A DNA stretch of 64,000 nt from Apodemus sylvaticus (GCF_947179515.1 NC_067474.1:98455253-98519252); one strand, 5' to 3'. Shown: positions 23,421 to 34,687, counted from the stretch's first letter. A program made the numbers and translations. Notes: a model not told the origin generated them from the letters alone.

Positions 23421-24319
23421 ACACTCTATTTCTTAGTCTTTTAATTAATATTCTAGAGAATGACAGCTTCAATCTATCTGGCATTCATCTTTTCCTTCCA
23501 GATCTTCTTACTGCTGAGCATCTCCCACATGTCTCCCCAGAAGTCATTGCCTTCAGACAGTGGCTGGATGCTGTGATTCCTAGACAGTGCAGCCTCGTCC
23601 CTCCTCCATTCCTATTAACATTCAGCTTCTGATTGTAAGTTGGTTGTCCTGTCCTTTTCTATAGCTTAGGTGAGGGTGTCCTCCATGCGTCAGCCTCTTA
23701 TTCCTTTCTGTTATCTCTTTACCATTCTTTTCCATTCATTTCATCTGCTCCCTTACTTTGGTTTCCATGTAAACCATCCTTAAGACTATCTCAGCTTTCT
23801 GGAAAGCTCTGTTCCAGGTTTTTCTCTAACTCCTGACAATATCCATTGGCTTTCTGCTGTAATCTCCAAGTTGAGATCATATGAAAACAATCCCATTCCT
23901 TTCCTTTTCTTCTTTCAAACTAGGTTTCCTTTTCAGTTCCTTACCTTTGGAAGTAGCACCAAAATAAAACAAAAGGTAGCATTCTTATGGTGATTAACCA
24001 ATAACCAGTAGTCCATCTCTGAGAGTTTTCCTTTTCTGCTTTATATAAATCTTCAAACTTCAGTGGTTCATTTCCTGTCACTCTTTTTTTTTTCATTCCT
24101 ATATTTCTTTTTTTTATATTTTTATTTTCTATATTCTTTGTTTTCATTCCAAATGATTTAGTTTGTCCTTATGTCTCAGCTCAGTTTTGAATCACTGAGA
24201 TCCAGATGAATAAATGGCTTCCCCCATTTGTGACATCCTTTTCTCTGATCTAAATGCTAGCCTTTTCTCATATTCCAACAAAATCTCTTTGTCTGATGGC
24301 AAGAATTCTTTAATCACAG
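23421..24319. other. Unique pyrimidine-rich DNA
   Basis: No family recognised. The plus strand is notably CT-rich through 23.5-23.9 kb and T-rich at 24080-24150. The 68-codon Lys-rich minus-strand frame (23941-24147) is a product of that T-rich stretch. Confidence 0.45.
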
Positions 24320-24430
24320 TCAAATGTTGTAATACATACATATCTACAATATTGGTACTCAGAAGGCCGAGGCAAGAGGATCTTCAATTTAAGACCATTC
24401 TGAATTATATAGCAGCACACTACCCAAAAA
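24320..24430 (+). mobile_element. Old B1/B4-like SINE fragment
   Basis: A 7SL-like body: 'acaatattggtactcagaag' then 'gccgaggcaagaggatcttc' and 'tttaagaccattctgaat', matching 'cagcactcaggaggctgaggcagg' type consensus words. Strongly diverged. Confidence 0.55.
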
Positions 24431-24828
24431 TGGAATATAACAAAAGAAAAAAGGCACGTTCTTGTATTTACTTATGTCTTCTGTGAAATCTAGTCTATGT
24501 CCTATGTTGAATCATTTCCTTTTTAATGACTGAGGTTTGATCCTACGCCCTATTTGATTGAATATTACTATGGATAACTCTTCCAATGTGAAAACATACT
24601 AGTTAAAATTAGTAATAGTTGTTTTAATAGTTAAAATTATTTAATGTCACCTTAAGTGGTATATATTGTCTTAAATTATATCCTTAATAAGAGATTGTAA
24701 AATGAGTGTTTGAAATAAAGGCAACATTCTCACCCCCAAGGTTCTCAGCATAGACAGAGTATTAAGCAAAATAGGTGAGTAACTTTTCAGCATATTTAGG
24801 CTGCGTTCTTCTTATGCATGCATATTTA

Positions 24829-24852
24829 TGGTGGTGGTGGTGGTGGTGGTGG
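24829..24852. repeat. (GGT)n trinucleotide repeat
   Basis: About eight uninterrupted GGT/TGG triplets. Confidence 0.9.
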
Positions 24853-24957
24853 TTGCTTGTTGATTTAAAGAAAAAATTAACTTATCCAATTACTGATTTT
24901 TTAAAAATATGGAAGTTTGCCTGAATAGACTGTAGGCATGTCTACAGATATAGACAT

Positions 24958-25102
24958 AGCTCAAAAAGGCCGGAGGGCATCAGGTTTCCTGGAACTGGAG
25001 TTAGAGAAGGCTGTTAGCTGAAATATAGGTGCTGAGCATCAAACCTGGGCCCCAGGAAGAGCAGCCAATGCTTTTAATCACTAAGCAATTTCTCTAGCCC
25101 AA
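24958..25102 (-). mobile_element. B3-type SINE
   Basis: Reverse-complement B3: 'catcaggtttcctggaactg', 'gagttagagaaggctgttag', 'gtgctgagcatcaaacctgg' and the tRNA-derived head 'gcttttaatcactaagcaat' followed by 'ttctctagccc'. Confidence 0.8.
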
Positions 25103-25577
25103 CAATAATTCATTTTTCTGTTCTGCACATGCCAAGAGCTGTACTGGAGAAAGGACTAAAACAAACATAATTTGTCATTGCTCTCTCTCAATGTGTGTTT
25201 TACCCTCCAGGAAAAATTATATCATATCACAATAAAATGAATGCTTTATCATGAGGAGTTGAATAAACATGGGACCTATGTTGGAGGCCAGTGAGTCTTT
25301 CATGAATAAAGATGACTACACTGAGATATGACAAGTCAACTAGATAAAGAATGGCAGAAGGAAGAAGCCTCTTCTAAGGACCCACTATCACCAATTCAAT
25401 AAACTGCAAGAATGGATCTGGATAGCAATAAATAGAAGGAAGGCCAATTCTAAAAAGTGACACAAAAAGAGCCTGGAAGGGCCTTCCTGTGTCTACTGAA
25501 GACTTCGTTTCCTTAAAAACCTTATTTCTCAGTATTTCTCACCATGTCCCTGTAATAATACGTATTTCAGAATATGA
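25103..25577. other. Unique DNA, no feature recognised
   Basis: No repeat or gene is recognised. Confidence 0.5.
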
Positions 25578-25832
25578 ACATCACTGGGCCTGTGAAGATG
25601 GCTCAGTGTGCAGTGTTTGATGTAACAACATGAGCACCTGAGTTTGAATTACCATTACCCATGTTAAAATCTGGTCTTGAAAGTGTGTGTCATTAATTCC
25701 AGTACCAAGAGACGAAGACAGAAAGAAGCTGGGGGGTCAATGGCCAGGCAATCTAGCAAACTAGTGAATTCCAGGTTCTATGAAAAATGATGTCTCAGTA
25801 TAATGTTAAAAGTGATAGAGAAGGCACTGATG

Positions 25833-25870
<38 letters not shown>
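25578..25870 (+). mobile_element. tRNA-headed rodent SINE ending in (CA)n
   Basis: The head 'gggcctgtgaagatggctca' and the body ('tgagtttgaattaccattac', 'ttaattccagtaccaagaga', 'aattccaggttctatgaaaa') share the layout of the 6131 copy. The tail is a clean (CA)17-18 tract at 25836-25870, which probably expanded from the SINE's CA-rich end. Confidence 0.7.
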
Positions 25871-25873
<3 letters not shown>

Positions 25874-26029
25874 ATGCACTGAGATGTGAAAAGAATGTGA
25901 GCATCCATCTCCTAATTCTGTTCTTGACTGGCCTGGAAAGGTACTTATTTAAAAAATAAACCTATCTAGAGTCCAGGGAATTCTAGGTCTAACAGCACAT
26001 TCAGCACATTTTTATTTTGAGCATTAGTG

Positions 26030-26190
26030 GCTGTGGAGCAATGTCAATTATTACCATAGTGTGTTTGACTTGGCTTTAGCCAACAGCTTGTTATTTAATC
26101 ATCATTTAGATAATTGCCACAAACAGTATAGTGCATTTTAGCACTAATTAGATCACTGGGATGTATTGGGAAAATAAAAAATTAGTTTTA
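26030..26190. other. Candidate conserved non-coding element
   Basis: A repeat-free, AT-rich block with dense TAAT/ATTA cores, the core bound by homeodomain factors: 'tcaattattaccat', 'ttagataattgcc', 'gcactaattagatc'. This composition is common in conserved enhancers, but base composition alone can produce it. No conservation data are available here. Confidence 0.2.
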
Positions 26191-26415
26191 GGAGGGATTA
26201 AGTGTCTTGTTTTGTTAGGGCCTAGAGCCATGCAGGACTCCTTTAGCTAACTGTATGTGAAGATTCCCCCACTTTAGTGTAAGGTTGAGAGTCCATTGTG
26301 AAGATGAGTACAGATTTGCTTAAGATTTTAACTCACTAATCCTTCTTTCTTCCCTCACTTTGCTTTTAGAGTTCCCTGATGGAAATATTAGTGCCCTCCA
26401 CTTTCTGCTTCCCTA

Positions 26416-26425
26416 TACACACACA

Positions 26426-26490
<65 letters not shown>

Positions 26491-26495
26491 ACACA

Positions 26496-26540
<45 letters not shown>
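26416..26540. repeat. Compound (CA)n(GA)n microsatellite
   Basis: About 38 CA units with a few GCAC interruptions, a short 'acatgtga' joint, then about 21 GA units. The 108-codon frame over it (His/Thr then Glu/Arg runs) is a low-complexity artefact. Confidence 0.95.
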
Positions 26541-26542
<2 letters not shown>

Positions 26543-27317
26543 TCCTCATAGCTTTGCTTCTTCCTTCTGCTTCCCCAGTGAGACAGCTACCAATGACTGT
26601 GCATCAATACTGGATGTATGCCTATTACTTTGGGCATTAGCAACCTCAAATGTCACCTCTTTTAGCCCAGACCTATTAAGTCTTCTTAGGTTGTTAGCTT
26701 GTTGAATCTCTAGCAATACTAATTTAGTCTGTGCTCAAGATTACTAACCTTTTAGAAGTGTTTACATTCTAATGGATGAAGGTGGCAACACACCAGTCTG
26801 TGCTCACAAATCTTCATACCTTGGTTGAGATAGGAAAAATGCTTATTTTGTAGCAACAAAACAGAATATGAGGTTGGTCCTCGATACCTCTTTAATTTGA
26901 TCCTCAACTTGTTAGTGGCTCTATGGCCTTTTAGGATCTGCAGTGCCTATTTGGATAATCAGTTGTCACACAAATTTCAGATGCCTGTTGTAGACCATGG
27001 CTAATTTGTCTAAAACTACTAGTCCTTCAAAGTGAAGGCACAGAACTCTAGTTCAGAACAGTCACAGGAACTACCATGTGGTAGGACTTTCTGCTTGTTC
27101 ATGCAATTCACTCCCTTTCTAAAATACACCTCTTTCTGTGGACTGTCAAATGAGTATAGAAGGTTGGGAAAATGTTGCAAAACTATGCAGAATTAGCAAA
27201 ACAGAGTCATCACTTAGACATTTATTTATAGAGGTTTTCATTTTTTTATTTGAAGAAAATTTAGAGGAGCCCCTCCAACTGGTTCCAAGCTATCAGAACT
27301 AGAATGATTTCTCTGTC
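26541..27317. other. Unique DNA, no feature recognised
   Basis: No repeat or gene is recognised. Confidence 0.5.
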
Positions 27318-27426
27318 TAGCTGTCTCTCTGTTTCTGTCTCTGTCTCTGTCTCTGTGTATCTGTGTTTCTCTGTGTGTGTCTGTCTGTCTCTTTTTCACA
27401 CACACACACACACATACACACACACC
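27318..27426. repeat. Mixed CT/TG and CA microsatellite
   Basis: An interrupted run of CTGTCT/TGTCTG units is followed by 'tttttcacacacacacacac' and a second CA block ending at 27426. The minus-strand frame here is low complexity. Confidence 0.85.
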
Positions 27427-29009
27427 TAAAAGTTCATGTATTGAATGAGAACTCACAATTATAACTTCTGATATCCCTGAGGTGAAATTATTCTTTGTAA
27501 GAGAAATACATCATCTTCAAATAGAACATACAGAAATAGCATCTAAAGATTTATTACAGAAAGAAAACAAATGGCACACTGTTAAAATAGACATGTTCTC
27601 CAGGTAAAATAATCCTCAGACATCACAGTCTGAGTCCACTCTTGGTTTTGTCCACCCTACCATATATACTGTGAATCTGAAGTGTTTTTGAATGATGCAG
27701 TTTTTTTTTTTGTTTTTTTGTTTTTTTGTTTTTTTTTTAATATGATATAAAATGGCCAAAGGTCACTGGGAGGCATGTGATTCAAACCTTGCCCACAAGA
27801 GTCAGTATCCATGGATACCATTGACATGTCCTAACCCAGCCTCTGGCTTTGGCCATTATGACCATCATTTAATGTCTGTCTGTCACTGACAGTGCTAACC
27901 ATACTCATTACCAGGTGTACCATCTACTTATGCTATAGGTCTAAGGGAGAGTCCTGGTTTCTTCACACCAATGTGACTATTAGTCAGAGCAGTGGATTGG
28001 GAATGTTTCAAAGTGGCAGTTTTGGCCAGTAACCATTTCTGGGACTCTGGGGATCACAGAGTAGTCACTTCTCCATACATTCCAAAGCCAAACCCAAAAC
28101 CATTCCTGCCAGCATTTCAATTAATTAGGAAACCAAGAAGGCTCAGTCTCCCAGAAAGATCAGCTTGCAAAGGCTTTTTTTTTTTTTCATTTTAAATCAA
28201 TGTCTGATTTTGAAAAGCACTGAAGACATTGGCAATCCTAATAGTTTTCAGACTAATAGCAATTTGATATTAAAACTTTTGTAGTTGGTATTATGCAGGC
28301 AAGATTTCCAAGAGGGACTACAGACAAGACAGAGAATAGAGAAGTCAGCTGTATGAAGTAGCATGGCTGAGGGGAAAATGCTAGGTTCAGCAAGCCTGAC
28401 TTCGGTTGCAGCCCAGTTCCACTAACTTTCCTCCTCTCCATCTGACTTGGAATGGCATACCACCAAGCTTTCATATGGAGCCTCGAAGAGATTGGGTCGA
28501 TAATCAACATAATGTGCCCATCAGCAAGGTGCAGAGTGTGTGCTAGTTTCACTTCTCTGTAAGAAGGAAACTGGACAAGAGAAGCCATTGTGCAACATTC
28601 ACCAATTTCAAATGGTGAGTCCACAGTTGTGAAAACATGGTTTAATAAATGAGAGAACTGCCTGCTCTAAGATAGCTACTTCTTTTTATAGGCATAATAA
28701 AGCACTAACTCCAAACCTCGTTTTCATGTTTATATAAAGGGTATGGTAGTCCAAGAATGTGTGTATAATAGCATTCAAAGCAAAAACTCTGACCCTATCT
28801 TCGAATTTTATAGAGGGAAAACATGCAAAATAGTCCATTATTTTAGTAACAAACTGCTACAGTGGAATGATTTACTGTGCCATTAAGAGGGGTTTGACTA
28901 ATATTTGGTACATTTATTTCATAATGCTATTAAGTGACTAATATATGAGCATATAGTTATTTTGTTTAAAAAAATGCCATCTTGTTCAATACCACATGAC
29001 AGGTGTAGG
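27427..29009. other. Unique DNA with T-rich tracts
   Basis: Poly-T tracts sit at 27701-27738 (T-runs split by single G) and 28173-28188. The 123-codon minus-strand frame at 28253-28624 has no recognisable domain, no visible splice context and no second supporting frame. Confidence 0.45.
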
Positions 29010-29340
29010 GCATATTTTTATTTTTTTATTTTTTATTTATTCGATGTATTTTTTATTTACATTTCAAATGATTTCCCCTTTTCTGGCTCCCCACTCCCCA
29101 CAAGTCCCATAAGCCCTCTTCCCTCCCCCTGTTCCTCCATCTACTCCTTCCCACTTCCCTGTTCTGGAATTTCCCTATACTGCTGCACTGAGTCTTTCCA
29201 GAACCAGGAGCCACTCCTCCATTCCTCTTGGACATCATTTAATATGTGGATTATGTCTTGGGTATTCCACGTTGCTAGGCTAATATCCACTTATCAGTGA
29301 GTGCATAGCATGATTGATCTTTTGAGAGTGGGTTGCCTCA
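29010..29340 (-). mobile_element. L1 3' end (3' UTR and ORF2-flanking part)
   Basis: The reverse complement of a murine L1 3' end: T-rich end, 'ttatttacatttcaaatgat', 'ctggctccccactcccca', 'tgcactgagtctttccagaa', 'atatccacttatcagtgagt', 'attgatcttttgagagtggg'. The same words occur in sense at 33300-33635. 5'-truncated just beyond the ORF2 stop region. Confidence 0.9.
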
Positions 29341-29837
29341 CTATCTTCCTATAGAATAGGAAATAATTTACTTCTTAAAGATCTATAGTAATCTGATCCT
29401 TTCAATAATGGGGATCAAGAGTGTTTTACCAGCATGATTTTATTTAATGAAGTCTCCTTGCTAAGAGATGGTCTTTTATTTAAAGGTTTGGGGCATTTCT
29501 CACAGGAAAGTATTTTCACACAACACAAGACACAAAGTGACTATTTCAAATCTCTACTTTGTATAAGTTAAAAATATTTAAACTGGAAAAACTCAAGCCC
29601 TATATAGATATGCACAAATCCAGAAAAATATGGTTTATTTCAGTCTGTTTCTTATACTGATGACTATAAATCAATAGTTAAAATTGTGACTTTAAGAAAA
29701 CCATTATTAAATATTAAATTTATTTCTCCTCTTGAGATGCCCCTTACCTCCCCTACCTGTTGCTTTTAGATTTCCATTCATTCTTGTGGCCATATGGCCA
29801 TCTCCCCTGATCCTGCCCACTTTAGATACATCCCATG
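29341..29837. other. Unique AT-rich DNA
   Basis: No repeat or gene recognised. Confidence 0.5.
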
Positions 29838-30360
29838 GGTAAGCACCAATACTGACTCAGACAGAGGTATATAACCACAGCCAAACAGTAGACGGAGCTT
29901 AGGGACTCTTATGGAAGAATAAGGGGATAGGAACTCTACAGGAAGACCAACAGAATCAACTAACCTGCACCCTTTGGGTTCTCAGAGACTGAACCACCAA
30001 CCAAAAATCATACAGGGCTGGACCTAGACCTCACCACACAAATGTAACAGATATGCAGCTTGGTCTTCACATAGTTCCTGAACAACTGGTCCCAAAAGCT
30101 ATTCCTTGTCTGACTAACGTTTGTATGAGGGATATAATCTTCTAGCTGGGCTGCCTTGTCTGGCCTCAGTGGGAGAGGAAGTCCTAGCCTCTCAGAGACT
30201 TGAAGTGCCAGGGTGGGGGCATAACCAGGGGGGTCCCAACCTGATCAGAGGAGGTGAGGGGGATATAGGAGAAGGATTATGGGAGGGGTTGTCCAGGAGG
30301 GGGGCAGTGAGCAGGATGTAAGGTGAATACACAATAAATAAATTCATAATGATAATTACA
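29838..30360 (+). mobile_element. L1 3' UTR, murine type
   Basis: A long stretch of L1 3' UTR in sense: 'acggagcttagggactctta', 'aactctacaggaagaccaac', 'gagactgaaccaccaaccaa', 'tctagctgggctgccttgtc', 'ctcagagacttgaagtgcca', a G-rich tract and 'gcaggatgtaaggtgaatac' followed by an AATAAATAAAT-like tail. The 66-codon frame at 30121 is UTR sequence. This subfamily differs from the 22330 and 33121 copies. Confidence 0.9.
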
Positions 30361-30372
30361 AAAACAAATCTA

Positions 30373-30376
<4 letters not shown>

Positions 30377-30425
<49 letters not shown>
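30377..30425. repeat. (CT)n microsatellite
   Basis: About 24 uninterrupted CT units shortly after the L1 tail. Confidence 0.95.
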
Positions 30426-30427
<2 letters not shown>

Positions 30428-31167
30428 CTCCTTGACACAGAGCTTAGCTTATTTCCTTTTAAGCATTAATGTTCTGCATATTTCTAATCTTGTTTGTCTG
30501 CATAGGGATGTTTCCTATTTACCCTGACTCTCCAAGGACAATCCTATTATGTGCCTACATCTTGGTATTTTTTTCTGATTTATTTATTTATTAAACAATT
30601 GTCATTAATCTTTAAATAATAAATTATATTGGCTTTTACATGATCTCACTCAAGCGTGGACTGCCAATGCAGACAGCTCAGTCCTATCTCTAACTCATGG
30701 GTGATCTTGAAGGATAATAAGTGATTACTTGCCTTGTTTTCCTCGCCTTTCCTGATCTTTCCAGGGTGTGAGTGAATAGCAATGCTAAAGGCTATGTGTT
30801 TAAGGAGAGGAAGTTTTTGATTCTACTATCCCTGCTGGACACTAGATTTTTCCAGTCAGCTGACCAGAAGTATTCAAGGTGCCCAAAGCTATCAGCTCTA
30901 AGTTTGCTGGGCATAGTAAACTATATATTAGGTACAGATAAGATAGTTTGAGGAATTCTGAGATGATGTATATCACTCTTTCTCTATATTGGTCTAATAT
31001 TTCTAGTGTGCTGATTTTGTTATTTCCTGAAGATATAAATTAAAGTTGAGCATGTGTTGTATTCCCTTACAATTATTTCAGAGATAGCAGAGAGAACCTG
31101 TTTGAGCCTGAATGGTTCACGGTCACAGCCTTTTTTAGTTTATGTTTTTTTAATTTACACACATAAA
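30426..31167. other. Unique DNA, no feature recognised
   Basis: No repeat or gene is recognised before the purine tract. Confidence 0.5.
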
Positions 31168-31563
31168 CACACAGAGAGAGACACACAGAGAAAGACAGAG
31201 AGAGGGAGAGGGAGAGAGAAAAAGGGGGAGGTAGAGGGAGCAGGGATGGAGGGGAAGAGGGAGAGGGAAAGAGGTAGCGGTGGGGGAGGAGAGAGGGGGG
31301 AGGGAGGATGGAGGGGGAGAGGGGGAGGGAGGGGGAGGGGGAAGGAGAATGGACAGGGAGGGGGAGGGGGAGGGGAATGGAGGGAGCGTGGAAGAGGGAG
31401 AGGGAGAAGGAGGGGTAGGGGGATGGAGGGAGAGTGGGAAAGGGAGAGGGAAGGGGAGGGTGAGAAGGAGGGGAGGGGGAGAGGAGAGGGAGAGGGAGGG
31501 AGAGGGGAGGGGGAGGGGAAGGGAGGGGAATGAGGAGGGGGACAGGGAGAGGGAGAGGGAGAG
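31168..31563. repeat. Polypurine (GGGAGA/GGGGGA)n tract, ~400 bp
   Basis: The plus strand is almost entirely G and A, made of variable GGGAGA, GGGGAG and GGGAAG words, with occasional T or C. Long Gly/Arg/Glu-rich frames on the plus strand (159 and 129 codons) and a Ser/Pro/Leu frame on the minus strand (143 codons) are products of this composition and not genes. Confidence 0.95.
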
Positions 31564-31732
31564 AATGTCAGTCATGCTCATACTTAAGACTCATTTTCAA
31601 AGTTGCAATCTTCTTCCGAGGTCATGGGAGTACCCATTTAGACAATGCGAAAGTCTGAGTTTCCCCTAGCTCTTTGTTTTTAACACTTAAAATATTTTAA
31701 ATAAGCCTGCCATATACCCACGAGCTTTAAAA

Positions 31733-31733
31733 G

Positions 31734-31773
<40 letters not shown>

Positions 31774-31960
31774 TTACTTTTTTCTTTCCTTCCTTCCTTT
31801 TCCCTCCTTCCTTCCTTCTTTCCCTTCCTTCCTTCCTTCCTTCTTTCCCTTCCTTCCTTCCTTCCTTCCTTCCTTCTTTTCTTCCTTCCTTTCTTCCTTC
31901 CTTCCTTCTTTCTTTCCTTTCCTTCCTTCCTTCCTTTCTTCCTTCCTTCCTTCCTTTCCT

Positions 31961-32028
<68 letters not shown>

Positions 32029-32164
32029 TCCTTTCTTTCTGTCTTTCTTTCTTTCCTTTCTGTCTGTCTTTCTATCTTTCTTTCTGTCTCTCTTTCTTTC
32101 CTTTCTGTCTGTCTTTCTATCTTTCTGTCTGTCTGTCTTTCTTTTTTTCCTTTCTGTCTGTCTG

Positions 32165-32208
<44 letters not shown>

Positions 32209-32276
32209 TCCTTTCTTTCTTTCCTTTCTGTCTGTCTTTCTGTCTTTCTTTCTTGCTTGCTTGCTTGCTTGCTTTC
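31733..32276. repeat. Polypyrimidine (CT)n/(TTCC)n/(TTTC)n/(TCTG)n tract, ~545 bp
   Basis: Starts with about 18 CT units, then TTCC blocks, a long pure TTTC run around 31966-32030, and TTTC mixed with GTCT units, ending in a short CTTG run. G and A are nearly absent on the plus strand. It lies about 170 bp downstream of the polypurine block. Confidence 0.95.
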
Positions 32277-32296
32277 CTACTTGTTCCTCCTTCTTC

Positions 32297-32425
32297 CTTT
32301 TTTTAGATGTGGTCTCGCTCTATGGTTCAGTCTACCATGGACCTGGAATTTGCTATGTAGCTCCAAACTTGCATTCATTCTCTGCCTTAGCCTCCCAAGT
32401 ATTAGGCTTGTCTGTGCTACTCAGG
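32297..32425 (-). mobile_element. Old B1-like SINE
   Basis: Reverse-complement 7SL-type words: 'gatgtggtctcgctctatgg', 'cctggaatttgctatgtagc', 'ctctgccttagcctcccaag', 'tattaggcttgtctgtgcta'. It abuts the pyrimidine tract, whose growth may have been seeded from the SINE tail region. Confidence 0.7.
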
Positions 32426-33072
32426 ACTTAAAAGCAATTTTCATGGAATCTTTCACTTCTCTAGTGAATGAAAATTAAGGGGAGACATGCAAAATCTTTA
32501 TTGATATTTGCTCTCCGCTGAGTGGATTGCAATGGTAGCAGAAACCATATGCGCATATGCAAATATGATACTCAAATGTGATGTGATGAAAGCATCAGAA
32601 AGGAGTAGAGAAGAGAGCAGTTATTTCAGAAGACAGGAAGGGGTTGAGATGATGTCATACAAACAGCTGTAGAAAGTGCATGGAGGTTACTCTATGGAAG
32701 CTGCCTTCTCAGTTGGTATAAATGACTCTTTACTCAAACTAGCTTAGCTCATTCGTTTCCTTATTTCTTGTGCAAACCATGCTAGAACTATTAAGGTGTT
32801 AATTCTGTTAGCAGTAGAATTTTATAAATATTTAATGGATCTGTTTTAGATGTCATTAGCTGATTCAAGTAGAAAAAAATCAGTTGGTCATTTATCCACT
32901 CTGGGGATAAAGGGAAAAGTGAAAATTAATTCAGTTGAAGTTGAAATATTTAACAGAATCATAAATGTGGCAGTTGTAGATTTGGTTGAAAATTAAAACT
33001 CATGGGTGGGATTGTTTTGGCTATAGTAGAGTTATACTTGTTGGTAGAGGGCAGAATCATTCAAAATCAATT
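32426..33072. other. Unique DNA, no feature recognised
   Basis: No repeat or gene is recognised. Confidence 0.5.
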
Positions 33073-33120
33073 GGGGCTTTGGGAGATGCCAGCAGTGTAG
33101 ACACATATTGCTCTTAAGGA
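33073..33120 (+). mobile_element. B3-type SINE, 5' part (split by an L1)
   Basis: The stretch 'ggggctttgggagatgccag' followed by 'cagtgtagacacatattgct' and 'cttaagg' matches the tRNA-derived head of a B3 SINE. It stops where L1 sequence begins; the rest resumes after the L1 at 33636. Confidence 0.55.
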
Positions 33121-33635
33121 TATATGGTCCACTATGTTCCTAGCAGCCCTATTTATAATAGCCAGAAGCTGGAAAGAACCCAGGTATCCCTCAACAGAAG
33201 AATGGAAGCAAAAAATTTGGTATATATACACAATGGAGTACTATTCAGCCATTAGAAACAATGAATTCATGAAATTCTTAGGCAAATGGATGGAGCTGGA
33301 GAACATCATACTAAGTGAGGTAACCTAGTCTCAAAAGATCAATCATGGTATGCACTCACTAATAAGTGCATATTAGCCTGGAAAACTGGAATACCCAAAA
33401 CAGAATCCATACATCAAATGAGGTACAAGAAGAACGGAGGAGTGGCCCCTGGTTCTGGAAAGACTCAGTGTAGCAGTGTTGGGGAATACCAGAACAGGGA
33501 AGTGGGAAGGGGTGGGTGGGAGAACAGGGGGAGGGAAGGGAGCTTATGTGACTTTCGGGAAGTGGGGGACCAGAAAAGGGGAAATCATTTGAAATGTAAA
33601 TAAAAAAATATATCGAATAATAATAAAAAAAAAGA
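33121..33635 (+). mobile_element. 5'-truncated L1: ORF2 C-terminus plus 3' UTR
   Basis: The first ~200 bp encode the end of L1 ORF2, the C-terminal segment after the Cys-rich region: 'AALFIIARSWKEPRYPSTEE', '[20 protein letters not shown]', 'MELENIILSEVT', closed by a TAG. The 3' UTR follows ('caaaagatcaatcatggtat', 'aagactcagtgtagcagtgt'), then a G-rich tract, 'ggaaatcatttgaaatgtaa' and an A-rich tail ending near 33635. ORF2 codes for endonuclease and reverse transcriptase, but neither domain is present, so the copy is inert. It sits inside a B3 SINE. Confidence 0.9.
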
Positions 33636-33805
33636 AGACCTGAGATAATTTACCAGTCCCCAGCATTCTGGGTGACTTAAAACTATCTGTACCCTAGATC
33701 GGGGAGGATACAGTACCTCTGGCCCTGTTAGCTCATGTGATTGTACAATCCACCTTCCCATACATACATATAATTTAAATTAATAAAAATAAACCTTTAG
33801 AAAAG
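33636..33805 (+). mobile_element. B3-type SINE, 3' part (split by an L1)
   Basis: Resumes with 'agaagacctgagataattta' and continues 'ccagtccccagcattctggg', 'acttaaaactatctgtaccc', 'cccatacatacatataattt' and an AATAAAAATAAA-type tail. With 33073-33120 it makes one interrupted B3. Confidence 0.65.
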
Positions 33806-34501
33806 CCATCTTACCTAAGAAGTTTGTGGTGCAAACTTAGCTTGAATTGGCTATGCTGTGTTTAGAACACATCATTATATGTAAGTAAGCTGAGAGTCTA
33901 CCAAGGATAACATTCTATCATTGTTATAATGACCAAAGATAGCAGCTTTCAATCTCCGTCTTCTACACAGTACACCTCACAAGATATAAATCAGACCATA
34001 TAAACCACTCTTCTAATTAACACTCTTTAAAAATTGAGTGCAAGGTCAAATTTATACACACCATTTGGTTAACTGCCAACTTTCAAAATGTATAAAGATT
34101 TGCTACATACAGATTTCCAATAATATATAGCAAAAAGTTGTTCAAATAACATTAAAAACACCAGCATGGAAACATGTGCTTTTACTTTTTACTTGGGCAT
34201 GTTTGAAGCTTTGGAAGACCTTTTCTGGTGTCCGACAATCATGCTGAGTTCTTTGTGACTATATGCTCTAAGTTTTAATTACATGTTTTTCAATAGCAAT
34301 TCAATGGTGACATTGTTAATTTAACCAGTATATGAAAAGCCAAAACTTTTAATTTTGAAGGTTTTGGTGAATTGCACTTTCTGGGGAAATTAAAAGGTTA
34401 CAAAGGGTGAGGGGTTGAGATTCTTTCTCCATTGCATGGGAGGCAGTGGGTAACTGAAAAACAAATTGCAAAGCAAAGAAATAAGTACAGTTTGGATTTT
34501 T
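33806..34501. other. Unique DNA, no feature recognised
   Basis: AT-rich. No repeat or gene is recognised. Confidence 0.5.
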
Positions 34502-34514
34502 AAAGTCTTATGTA

Positions 34515-34687
34515 GGCTGGGCGGTGGTGGCACATACCTTTAATCCCAGCACTTGGGAGGCAGAATCAGGCAGATTTCTGAGTTTGAGGCCAGCCTGGTT
34601 TACAGAGTGAGTTCCAGGACAGCCAGGGCTATACAGAGAAACCCTGTTTTGGGGGAAAAAAAAACCAAAAAACAAACAAACAAACAA
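34515..34687 (+). mobile_element. B1 SINE with 13-bp target duplications
   Basis: A full-length B1: 'ggctgggcggtggtggcaca', 'ttaatcccagcacttgggag', 'cagatttctgagtttgaggc', 'aggacagccagggctataca', then an A-rich tail with CAAA repeats. AAAGTCTTATGTA flanks it exactly at 34502-34514 and 34688-34700. Good preservation and intact target duplications mark it as one of the younger insertions here. Confidence 0.97.

Noticed and set aside
28253..28624. 123-codon minus-strand open frame
   Set aside because: No domain and no neighbouring exon-like frames. Not supported as a gene.
31054..31669. Long Gly/Arg/Glu-rich and Ser/Pro-rich open frames (129-159 codons)
   Set aside because: They are direct translations of the polypurine tract. 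Long frames exist on both strands and in two plus frames, which is expected from a stop-poor composition.
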